Below are positions 1 to 4,827 of a stretch of 8,223 bases of DNA, piece after piece (the first letter of the stretch is position 1; every line of letters starts with the position of its first letter). The translations under genes were made by a program, and so were the position numbers. Source of the stretch: Chloroflexota bacterium (GTDB lineage: Bacteria; Chloroflexota; Chloroflexia; Thermomicrobiales; UBA6265); contig JAEZJB010000302.1 of assembly GCA_023415845.1 (NCBI GenBank), positions 1 through 8,223 on the forward strand, given 5' to 3'. The notes below the pieces were generated by a model. That model ran no database searches, was not told the DNA's origin, and was given only the letters and a program-made list of their open reading frames with translations.

Positions 1-704
1 CGGTAGCCCAGGTCGATGATGGTGTTGGTGATATCCCACTTGCGGTCCGGGTTCTCGGAAATGGCGTAGTAGATGCCGAACGGGACCTGCGTTTCGATAG
101 CGCCGAGCGTGACGTTGACCATGTCCTTTGGTCCCAGCCACATGGCCCGGAGGATGGCGTGGTCCTGCATGCGGTGGATCGCCTCCGGATCGCAGAACCA
201 GCCAATGCGGAGCGAAATGAACTCGAGTCCGAACGCATCGTAGTAATAGCGTCCATGAACCTCGCCAATCACCTTTGAGGCGCCGTAATGGGAATCAGGC
301 CGCACTGGCATCGAGACGTAGACCGGCCACTCGCCGTCACGGTCATACATGCCCATCGAGTGGTTGGACGATGCGAAGACGACGCGGCGGACGCCGTGTT
401 CCTTCGCGGCTTCGAGCACATTGCGGGTGGCAATGATGTTATCGCGCAGGATGTCGTCCCACGGGGCGCTCACGCGCGGGTCGGCTGCCATGTGGATGAC
501 GGTGTCGATGCCCTCCATGATGGGGAGAACCTGGTCGTATTCGGAGAGCACTGCCGTGACGTGTTCGAAGCCTTCAGGTTGGGTTTCCGGAGTGCGGTTG
601 TGGAGCCGCAGGTCGTAGCGGTCCTTGAGACCCTCGATCAGGCAGGTACCTATGCGCCCGCGGGCGCCGGTGATCAGCACCTTGCGGCGTGGTGAGTCGG
701 TCAT
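1..704 (-). CDS. Uronate dehydrogenase-like NAD-dependent SDR (partial, C-terminus cut by window edge)
   Basis: This is an extended short-chain dehydrogenase, probably cytosolic, that oxidises a sugar or sugar acid with NAD(P). The 234 visible residues contain the Rossmann glycine motif G13-A-R-G16-R-I-G19, an SSNH motif at 112-115 and the catalytic Y140-G-A-S-K144 followed by GE at 147-148. The SSNH...GxY and RPDSxYGxSK pattern resembles uronate dehydrogenase (Udh) and the related haloarchaeal NAD-dependent glucose-6-phosphate dehydrogenase (Azf). Family members are about 260 residues long, so perhaps 30 residues lie beyond the edge. The ATG at 702-704 is preceded by AAAGGA at good spacing. 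It lies 125 bp downstream of the GH172 gene on the same strand, so the two may form one sugar-catabolic unit. The family call is firm; the substrate is inferred and could be another aldose or uronate. Confidence 0.8.
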   Translation of the reverse strand, partial: MTDSPRRKVLITGARGRIGTCLIEGLKDRYDLRLHNRTPETQPEGFEHVTAVLSEYDQVLPIMEGIDTVIHMAADPRVSAPWDDILRDNIIATRNVLEAAKEHGVRRVVFASSNHSMGMYDRDGEWPVYVSMPVRPDSHYGASKVIGEVHGRYYYDAFGLEFISLRIGWFCDPEAIHRMQDHAILRAMWLGPKDMVNVTLGAIETQVPFGIYYAISENPDRKWDITNTIIDLGY

Positions 705-741
705 GATGGTGTCCTTTCACAAGATACAGGGTGATTCCGGC

Positions 742-781
742 CAGTGGCCACATGCGGCAAGCAGTTCCGATCTGGCCACTG
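742..781. repeat. 9-bp perfect inverted repeat between the GH172 and SDR genes
   Basis: CAGTGGCCA (742-750) and TGGCCACTG (773-781) are perfect inverted copies separated by 22 bases. They lie just upstream of the SDR gene on the minus strand. The pair could form an intercistronic RNA hairpin or be a protein-binding site. There is no T-run after it, so a classical terminator is unlikely. Confidence 0.4.
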
Positions 782-803
782 AAATCCGCCAGTGAATCGA
801 ATG

Positions 804-826
804 GCGTGGCTCGCCACCGGCCACGC
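804..826 (-). other. Intercistronic hairpin immediately after the GH172 stop codon
   Basis: GCGTGGC (804-810) and GCCACGC (820-826) form a perfect 7-bp stem with a 9-base loop, starting only a few bases after the GH172 stop codon. No U-tract follows on the minus strand. A processing or stabilising hairpin, or a weak or factor-dependent terminator, is more likely than an intrinsic terminator. Confidence 0.35.
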
Positions 827-829
827 GGT

Positions 830-1930
830 CTAGATGACCTCCAGCGTATTCGCATCGCCTATTTCCGGGAACGGACTGTGCGGCTCGGTCTGATACCAGA
901 AGGCGGTCGAGGCGATGTCGTCCTTTAATGGGAGATAGCGTTTTTTGCCTTCGAGATCGGAGCGCCATCCCAGCGCCTGAATCGTCACCTTCAGGTCCTG
1001 CTGGAAACGGATCGGATCCGGGATGTGCCAGCGGTACATGCCGAAGCGTTGCTGCGAACGATAGAGACCATCAGGCGTGATCACCTGGGGGAGACCGAGA
1101 AATGGCGTGGAGAAGACGCCATACTCGCCCTTCGGATGCTCAAAGTTCCAGGCACCCCCAAAGTAGTCTTCGGTGCCGGTGCCGCAGATGGTCGGAAACT
1201 CGTCATCGCCGTCGAGATAGAACTTCACCTCGCCTTCACCCCACCAACCGGACGAGTTGACGCCCCAGGCGATGTAGGTCCCGACGTAATGGCCCTGACC
1301 TTGAACTCCATCCAGCAGGGTGTGGACCTCCTTGTAGGGCAGGGGATTCGACCGCCGCCATTGGGCATGGAAGTAGGCGGCATCCTCGGGAACGTCGGTC
1401 AGGGCATAGTCAATCGAGTAATAGATCGAGCCAACCGGATCGGGCGTGAGATTCTCGACGGTAATGCGGGCTCGCTTACGGAACGGCAGCTCCCAGTAGG
1501 AGTTGAAGCCGCCTGCAGGATTGACGGCAATCGGCAGTGAGGAAATGTTGCAGCGTTCGCACCACCCATTGGCAAAGAAGTCCCCGAGGGGTGTTTCGAC
1601 CGAAGGCTGCTCCTCATCGTCCCAGTACATGCGGAGGACCAACCGGCGCCACCACGAGGGATGGACCGTGAGCCAGATGTGCTGGATGGCACCCGGACCT
1701 TCGATATCGGCGAGGGTGATGGTTTCGTGAGGCCCAATGGGTACGTACGGAGAAACCTTCCAGCCCTGGCCGAGTTCGCGGGCGGCGGGCGCGGCGGCTC
1801 CGTCGGTGGACATCCCGGCCTGTCCCTTGGCCCCGGTGAAGTTCTCGGGGCTGATCGAGCGGGTCTTGGCGCTCGACAGCCTGCTGAGATTGCCAAGATG
1901 CGTTCCCAGTCCATTGAACGAAGATGTCAT
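830..1930 (-). CDS. DUF2961 / glycoside hydrolase family 172 protein
   Basis: The 366-residue protein has the typical length and landmarks of DUF2961, now glycoside hydrolase family 172. Characterised GH172 members act on fructofuranose or arabinofuranose linkages (difructose dianhydride I synthase/hydrolase, exo-alpha-D-arabinofuranosidase) and share a double jelly-roll fold. Visible landmarks are the N-terminal SSAKTRSISPENFTGAKG segment (19-36), GPGAIQHIW (78-86), WWGEGEVKFYLDGD (229-242) and GTGTEDYFGGAWNF (250-263). The two catalytic acids of the family are glutamates about 20 residues apart; E254 and E234 (or E232) are the likely counterparts, by inference. There is no signal peptide, so a cytosolic enzyme acting on imported oligosaccharide is expected. 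The ATG at 1930 has a strong GGAGGG Shine-Dalgarno five bases upstream. Its neighbour downstream is a uronate-dehydrogenase-like SDR, supporting a sugar-catabolism role. The family is confident; the substrate is unknown. Confidence 0.88.
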   Translation of the reverse strand: MTSSFNGLGTHLGNLSRLSSAKTRSISPENFTGAKGQAGMSTDGAAAPAARELGQGWKVSPYVPIGPHETITLADIEGPGAIQHIWLTVHPSWWRRLVLRMYWDDEEQPSVETPLGDFFANGWCERCNISSLPIAVNPAGGFNSYWELPFRKRARITVENLTPDPVGSIYYSIDYALTDVPEDAAYFHAQWRRSNPLPYKEVHTLLDGVQGQGHYVGTYIAWGVNSSGWWGEGEVKFYLDGDDEFPTICGTGTEDYFGGAWNFEHPKGEYGVFSTPFLGLPQVITPDGLYRSQQRFGMYRWHIPDPIRFQQDLKVTIQALGWRSDLEGKKRYLPLKDDIASTAFWYQTEPHSPFPEIGDANTLEVI

Positions 1931-1992
1931 CGTGCCCTCCGGAAGAATGGAAAGTGGTCGGTCGAACGATTGGTGTACCTGATGATGACGAT

Positions 1993-2021
1993 GTTGTCGC
2001 CGCTGGAAAGGAGGCTGTCAA
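1993..2021 (-). promoter_or_regulatory. Possible promoter for the GH172 gene
   Basis: Read on the minus strand, a perfect TTGACA (-35, positions 2021-2016) is followed after 17 bases by GACAAC (1998-1993), a poor -10 with three of six consensus bases. It lies about 60 bases before the GH172 start codon. The -35 is convincing but the -10 is weak, so an activator or another sigma factor may be needed, or the match may be chance. Confidence 0.3.
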
Positions 2022-2172
2022 TCCACTCCCGAGATCGTGAGCAGTGACCGGTGAGGCGGTGGGTAGGGATCAGCCAGCTCTACGGAGAGGGTTCTCCCAC
2101 TCCTCACAACCTGTGACACATGGTCGGCTGGCGAATGTCGCTGCAATGGCAGGCGGGGCAGGCGCCGTCTGG

Positions 2173-2303
2173 TTCCTGGTGACTGTGACTGTGCCAGGAA
2201 AGCTGGCTCGGTGAGAGGTCGCTGGTGTCAGGTTCGAGACGGGCTGACAAGAGGGGTGGACGCATCCCTGACAGAGCGACTGCGTCCGCGCCAACACCCC
2301 TCT
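2173..2303. other. Run of three hairpins, candidate structured RNA
   Basis: Three inverted repeats follow one another. TTCCTGG (2173-2179) pairs with CCAGGAA (2194-2200), with a loop holding tandem GTGACT copies. TGTCAG (2226-2231) pairs with CTGACA (2244-2249). AGAGGGGTG (2250-2258) pairs with CACCCCTCT (2295-2303), and inside it GACGCA (2259-2264) pairs with TGCGTC (2281-2286), leaving an 8-base bulge on the 3' side. The second and third units abut with no spacer. All stems are perfect Watson-Crick, so the transcribed strand cannot be decided. It matches no RNA family that I recognise; tmRNA, RNase P, SRP and 6S hallmarks are absent. Chance folding of GC-rich DNA is possible. Confidence 0.3.
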
Positions 2304-2368
2304 GATTCGTCGCCTGAACACCCCGATCAAGTGGCCGCTTGTGACAGGGAGTCAGGATTTGGTCAAAT

Positions 2369-2389
2369 GAACGGACATAATGTACGTTC
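2369..2389. promoter_or_regulatory. 21-bp near-perfect palindrome, operator-like
   Basis: GAACGGACAT (2369-2378) and ATGTACGTTC (2380-2389) are inverted copies around a single central A at 2379. Nine of ten pairs match; the exception is G2374 against A2384. An odd-length palindrome with one central base and 10-bp arms is the form of a binding site for a dimeric regulator rather than an RNA hairpin, since there is no loop. It sits between divergent units, about 235 bp before the mapped-by-eye plus-strand promoter and about 440 bp from the GH172 start, so its target is unclear. Confidence 0.45.
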
Positions 2390-2490
2390 GCAGAATGGGT
2401 TGTCCCGGCCCCATTTTTCGATCCGCGAAGAGCCCTGCAGGCTGGTTGGCTCGATAGGTCGCGCACGACCAGGAATGGTCGATTCAACAA

Positions 2491-2508
2491 CGATTGTGGC
2501 CATAATCG
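2491..2508. promoter_or_regulatory. 18-bp near-perfect palindrome, operator-like
   Basis: CGATTGTGG (2491-2499) and CCATAATCG (2500-2508) are inverted copies with eight of nine pairs matching; the exception is G2496 against T2503. There is no loop, which suits a dimeric DNA-binding protein. It lies about 95 bp upstream of the -35 element at 2602. Confidence 0.35.
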
Positions 2509-2545
2509 CCGTTTCGAGATGGTGCGTACGTTCGCGGTAAATTGG

Positions 2546-2596
2546 CGCCATTCGAGAGGGCTAGCCTGGGGCGAAACCAGTGCAGGACGCCATTCG
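2546..2596 (+). repeat. Direct repeat CGCCATTCG, copies 42 bp apart, just upstream of the promoter
   Basis: The nonamer CGCCATTCG occurs at 2546-2554 and 2588-2596. The start-to-start distance of 42 bp is four helical turns, placing both copies on the same DNA face. The downstream copy ends five bases before the TTGACA element, a place where activators often bind. Confidence 0.35.
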
Positions 2597-2601
2597 TTTG
2601 A

Positions 2602-2630
2602 TTGACACGGCGGCACGAAGAGACTATCCT
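2602..2630 (+). promoter_or_regulatory. Sigma70-type promoter reading toward the small membrane protein and ppk2
   Basis: A perfect TTGACA -35 (2602-2607), an optimal 17-base spacer and a TATCCT -10 (2625-2630, four of six consensus bases) make this the best promoter visible in the window. Transcription would begin near 2637, giving a leader of about 140 bases before the ATG at 2777. Confidence 0.6.
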
Positions 2631-2654
2631 CATACAGGTAACGTGCCGTATGTA

Positions 2655-2695
2655 CGTACGCCCGCAGGTCTGGTTTGAGGGAACCGGATCGTACG
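2655..2695 (+). other. Structured element in the leader of the small membrane-protein gene
   Basis: An inner stem pairs TCTGGTT (2669-2675) with AACCGGA (2682-2688) around a 6-base loop; its one non-Watson-Crick pair is U-G on the plus-strand RNA (A-C on the other), which favours a plus-strand transcript. Two self-complementary CGTACG copies (2655-2660 and 2690-2695) can close the outside. It lies about 20-60 bases after the inferred start of transcription. It matches no riboswitch class that I recognise. Confidence 0.3.
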
Positions 2696-2776
2696 CCACT
2701 GTGGCTATCAGGGGAATGGGGCTCCGCAGTCGCCGTCCTGGCCGATGTCGCGGTTTGCTCGCTTCAGGGGGAAGCA

Positions 2777-2899
2777 ATGACTGAAAACGACCGTCGGGAG
2801 AGCGATGTTCTGACCCGCGAGGACATGCTTGTCCGAGGTTTTTCCGTTGTCGCACTGGTTTCGACATTCCTGCTGGTTTTGCTGATGGTGAATCCGTAG
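2777..2899 (+). CDS. 40-residue single-pass membrane protein of unknown function
   Basis: I do not recognise this protein. It starts at the ATG at 2777, five or six bases after a strong AGGGGGA ribosome binding site, and ends with TAG at 2897-2899. Residues 1-20 are hydrophilic and rich in charged residues (E3, D5, R6, R7, E8, D10, R14, E15, D16, R20). Residues 21-38 form one uninterrupted hydrophobic helix (GFSVVALVSTFLLVLLMV), and only N-P follows. R20 at the membrane edge suggests the N-terminus faces the cytoplasm. It lies downstream of a good promoter with a structured leader and 153 bp upstream of ppk2 on the same strand, with a strong hairpin between. A small regulatory or complex-stabilising membrane peptide is plausible but not shown. 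A longer form starting at 2675 lacks a good ribosome binding site and is less likely. Confidence 0.6.
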   Translation: MTENDRRESDVLTREDMLVRGFSVVALVSTFLLVLLMVNP

Positions 2900-2960
2900 G
2901 TTGAAGCCACCCGGTCTGATCCTGGATGGGGGAGATCGGGACAAATGAATGACAAGGCAG

Positions 2961-2991
2961 ACAGGGCAACACCGCAAAGGTGTTGCCCTGT
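2961..2991 (+). terminator. Perfect 13-bp hairpin between the small membrane-protein gene and ppk2
   Basis: ACAGGGCAACACC (2961-2973) and GGTGTTGCCCTGT (2979-2991) pair perfectly around a GCAAA loop. The stem is strong enough for a terminator, but only scattered T residues follow (TGGCGTTAAC). It may be a factor-assisted or partial terminator for the upstream gene, or a stabilising or attenuating structure in a shared transcript 61 bases before the ppk2 start codon. Confidence 0.55.
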
Positions 2992-3041
2992 TGGCGTTAA
3001 CACGAGTACAAACAGTCGAAGAACGACGCTTTTGGAAGTGA

Positions 3042-3050
3042 GGGGGTGAT
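3042..3050 (+). promoter_or_regulatory. Extended Shine-Dalgarno that decides the ppk2 GTG start
   Basis: AGGGGGTGAT (3041-3050) matches the extended anti-Shine-Dalgarno complement AGGAGGTGAT at all but one base and sits at the proper distance from the GTG at 3053. This supports the non-ATG start for ppk2. Confidence 0.7.
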
Positions 3051-3052
3051 TC

Positions 3053-3853
3053 GTGTCGATCGTGCGGGTAGACGGGCGGACGATTATCAGGTTGGCGGAC
3101 ATCGATCCGGATGACACCGGCGACTATTCAAAAGCGGAAGCCAAGCCGCTCCGTCGTGAGGCCAAGGACCGAATCGAGAAGCTCCAGGAAAAACTCTACG
3201 CCGAACACCGGCAATCGCTTCTTGTCGTGCTCCAGGCGATCGACACCGGTGGGAAGGATGGAACGATTCGGCACGTCTTCTCCGGCGTGAACCCGCAGGG
3301 GTGCCGGGTCTGGAGCTTCAAGGTGCCAACGTCGTGGGAGGCCGACCACGATATCTTCTGGCGTTACCACCAGCACACGCCTGGCGACGGCATGATCAAT
3401 ATCTTCAACCGGTCATATTATGAAGAAGTGCTCGTTGTTCGGGTAAAGAACCTGGTGGACAAGAGCATTTGGGAACAACGCTACGACCAGATCAACGCCT
3501 TCGAGAAGATTTTGATCCAGAATGGTACGCGCATCGTCAAGTTCTTCCTCCATATTTCGAAGGACGAGCAGAAGCGGCGCCTGCAGGCCCGGCTCGACGA
3601 CGAGGCCAGGCACTGGAAGTTCAGTTCTGCTGACCTGAAGGAGCGCGAGCGCTGGGACGACTACCAGGAAGCGTTCGACGCGGCGATCAACCTCTGCTCC
3701 ACGCCGGAAGCGCCCTGGTATGTGATTCCGGCAAACAACAAGTGGTATCGCAATTTCCAGGTTGCGCAGGTGATTGCCGATACCCTGGCAGACATGGATC
3801 CACAGTTTCCGCCCGCCGAAGAAGGTTTGGACAGGATCAGGATTCCCGATTGA
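3053..3853 (+). CDS. ppk2: Polyphosphate kinase 2, class III-like (polyphosphate:nucleotide phosphotransferase)
   Basis: The cytosolic enzyme moves phosphate from inorganic polyphosphate to nucleotides; class III members phosphorylate both AMP and ADP, so they can rebuild ATP from AMP. The 266 residues cover the whole family length. Visible motifs are a Walker A loop D64-T-G-G-K68-D-G-T71, a Walker B-like segment INIFNRSYYEE (115-125, with N119-R120-S121), FFLHISKDEQ (164-173), and an arginine-rich lid segment at about 175-200. The C-terminal APWYVIPANNKWYRN (220-234) is also typical. The sequence is very like Meiothermus/Deinococcus-type class III PPK2 as I recall it. The start is GTG with an excellent ribosome binding site. 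It may have its own weak promoter or share the one at 2602, and it converges on the SUF operon with a terminator between. Class assignment is from motif similarity, not from an alignment. Confidence 0.93.
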   Translation: MSIVRVDGRTIIRLADIDPDDTGDYSKAEAKPLRREAKDRIEKLQEKLYAEHRQSLLVVLQAIDTGGKDGTIRHVFSGVNPQGCRVWSFKVPTSWEADHDIFWRYHQHTPGDGMINIFNRSYYEEVLVVRVKNLVDKSIWEQRYDQINAFEKILIQNGTRIVKFFLHISKDEQKRRLQARLDDEARHWKFSSADLKERERWDDYQEAFDAAINLCSTPEAPWYVIPANNKWYRNFQVAQVIADTLADMDPQFPPAEEGLDRIRIPD

Positions 3854-3890
3854 CATCGGCGCTTGCATTGAGGCGACCATGCGGGTCCGG

Positions 3891-3917
3891 CATTCCAACC
3901 CTTGCATGGTTGGGATG
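3891..3917 (+). other. Hairpin downstream of ppk2
   Basis: CATTCCAACC (3891-3900) pairs with GGTTGGGATG (3908-3917) around a 7-base loop. The single non-Watson-Crick pair is U-G in the plus-strand RNA, which favours a role in the ppk2 3' end, 38 bases after its stop codon. No U-run follows directly, so it is better read as a 3' stabiliser or first part of a terminator. Confidence 0.45.
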
Positions 3918-3950
3918 AGCATGTCGTTCAGATCGCCACGAAGCACGACG

Positions 3951-4010
3951 AAAGGGTCGTGACCGACCGCCGCTGGTGCGGGGCAGAGCACGACCCTCTT
4001 TGGTCTTTTG
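3951..4010. terminator. Probable two-way terminator between convergent ppk2 and the SUF operon
   Basis: GGGTCGTG (3954-3961) pairs with CACGACCC (3989-3996), with a smaller CCGC/GCGG stem inside the loop. On the plus strand it is followed by TCTTTGGTCTTTT, a T-rich tail. On the minus strand the stem is followed by TTTCGTCGTGCTT, a weaker T-rich tail. The position between two converging stop codons fits termination of both units. Confidence 0.6.
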
Positions 4011-4025
4011 CACGTTGACGACGTC

Positions 4026-4349
4026 TCAGGACCGGACAGAAACCTGGATGTCATCGCCCTCGATGCGCACGGCATATTTCTCGGTGGCAACCGCGACGGG
4101 GAAGGCCGCTGGTTCGCCGGTCCGGATATAGAACGCCCCGCCATGCATCGGGCACTCGATGATGTCGCCATCGATCGTGCCATCGGCCAGGGAGGCGTCT
4201 TCGTGCGTGCAGACGTCATTCAGAGCGTAGAGTTCACCTTCGAGATTGATGACACAGACTGGCTCGTCGTCAACCTCGACATACATCAACTCGCCTGGCT
4301 CCAGGAAATCCTTCTTCGCAACCGTTACCCAATGTGCGGCCATGTCCAT
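4026..4349 (-). CDS. Rieske [2Fe-2S] ferredoxin at the end of the SUF operon
   Basis: A small soluble Rieske protein of 107 residues, of the type found as ferredoxin subunits of ring-hydroxylating dioxygenases and in NirD. The cluster ligands are visible as C47-T-H49 and C66-P-M-H69, with 16 residues between H49 and C66, then GGAFYIRTGEP (70-80). No signal or membrane segment is present, unlike Rieske subunits of bc1 complexes. The start is ATG at 4349 or at 4343 two codons later; neither has a strong ribosome binding site, so the short gap of about 32-38 bases after sufU suggests translation linked to it. A longer frame back to 4463 would overlap sufU and looks spurious. Rieske ferredoxin genes recur inside actinobacterial suf operons, so it may supply electrons to cluster assembly or be a client. 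No oxygenase gene is nearby. Confidence 0.85.
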   Translation of the reverse strand: MDMAAHWVTVAKKDFLEPGELMYVEVDDEPVCVINLEGELYALNDVCTHEDASLADGTIDGDIIECPMHGGAFYIRTGEPAAFPVAVATEKYAVRIEGDDIQVSVRS

Positions 4350-4381
4350 CCGTATCTTCGTAAATGCAAATCGAGGCGCGT

Positions 4382-4783
4382 CTAGTCGTCGTCCAGGCCA
4401 GCTGTCGCGTGATCGATGCCGTAAATGCTGGCCTTGAGGACCTTCAGGCCCAGCATGGCGCATTTCATGCGGGCTGGACTGACCGGTATGCCAATCTCGT
4501 CCAAAAGCTCATCACGACCGATGGCCTTGACCTCGGCGAGCGACTTGCCTTCGACCATCTCGGTCAGGATCGATGCCGAGGCCTGTGAAACGGCACAGCC
4601 ACGTCCCGAGAACTTTATCTCGGACACGTGATCGTCCAGCACGCGCACGTCCATGCGGATTTCGTCACCGCAGAGCGGATTGACGTCCTCATAGCTGTAA
4701 TCGGCGGGATCGAGCACACCGCGATTGGACGGGTTTCGGTAATGCTCGAGGATGATTTCGCGGTAAATGCTATCGTCGGCCAT
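4382..4783 (-). CDS. sufU: SufU sulfur-transfer / Fe-S assembly protein (short form)
   Basis: SufU takes persulfide sulfur from SufS and passes it to the SufBCD scaffold. The 133-residue protein has the zinc-site residues of the family: C38 and D40 in NPLCGD, C63 in GCAVSQASAS, and C108 in PARMKC. The residue before C108 is lysine (K107), as in SufU, whereas IscU has histidine there. However, only 44 residues separate C63 and C108, close to IscU and about 17 fewer than in Bacillus subtilis SufU, so the usual SufU internal insert is missing. The ATG at 4783 is the only good start; a GGAG lies about 14 bases upstream, which is far. It sits 44 bp after sufS in the same operon. Function as sulfur carrier is inferred from context; a scaffold role like IscU is possible. 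Confidence 0.92.
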   Translation of the reverse strand: MADDSIYREIILEHYRNPSNRGVLDPADYSYEDVNPLCGDEIRMDVRVLDDHVSEIKFSGRGCAVSQASASILTEMVEGKSLAEVKAIGRDELLDEIGIPVSPARMKCAMLGLKVLKASIYGIDHATAGLDDD

Positions 4784-4827
4784 GGGTGAACCGGACTCCT
4801 GCCCCTCGCAGTCGGCGGGAGGGACGT

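Larger units (their letters stand above)
2382..2661 (+). repeat. Three dispersed copies of a GTACGTTCGC motif
   Basis: GTACGTTCGC occurs exactly at 2382-2391 and 2526-2535, and as GTACGTACGC (one mismatch) at 2652-2661, all in the same orientation. The first copy is part of the 21-bp palindrome, and the last lies in the leader of the small membrane-protein gene. Spacings are 144 and 126 bases. Repeated sites for one regulator are the simplest reading; the motif is short, so chance cannot be excluded. Confidence 0.35.
1931..2776. other. Long non-coding region between the divergent GH172 and small-membrane-protein/ppk2 units
   Basis: This 846-bp stretch has no open frame that looks like a real protein. 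The frames present on both strands have no recognisable motif, odd composition and no good ribosome binding site. It does hold a possible minus-strand promoter near 2000, a small GGAGA/TCTCC hairpin (2084-2097), three consecutive hairpins (2173-2303), two near-perfect palindromes (2369-2389 and 2491-2508), repeated GTACGTTCGC and CGCCATTCG motifs, and a plus-strand promoter at 2602-2630 with a structured leader. It is much longer than the other gaps in the window and seems regulatory, or may hide a non-coding RNA. Confidence 0.6.

Noticed and set aside
2226..2249. GGTTCGAGAC, resembling a tRNA T-loop
   Set aside because: The flanking bases do not form the required 5-bp T-stem, and no acceptor, D or anticodon arms or CCA end are found nearby.
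2353..2381. CATAAT inside the 2369-2389 palindrome as a -10 box
   Set aside because: No acceptable -35 hexamer is found 16-18 bases upstream.
2211..2540. 109-codon plus-strand frame in the intergenic region
   Set aside because: No recognisable domain, and it runs through two palindromes and the structured segment; better explained as chance.
2104..2616. 170-codon minus-strand frame in the intergenic region
   Set aside because: Composition is not protein-like, there is no family motif or good ribosome binding site, and it overlaps equally unconvincing frames on the other strand.
2675..2776. Upstream ATG extending the small membrane protein to 74 residues
   Set aside because: No good ribosome binding site precedes it and it falls inside the leader hairpin, whereas the ATG at 2777 has a strong site.
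4350..4463. Longer start for the Rieske protein
   Set aside because: The extension overlaps the end of sufU and adds residues unlike any Rieske N-terminus.
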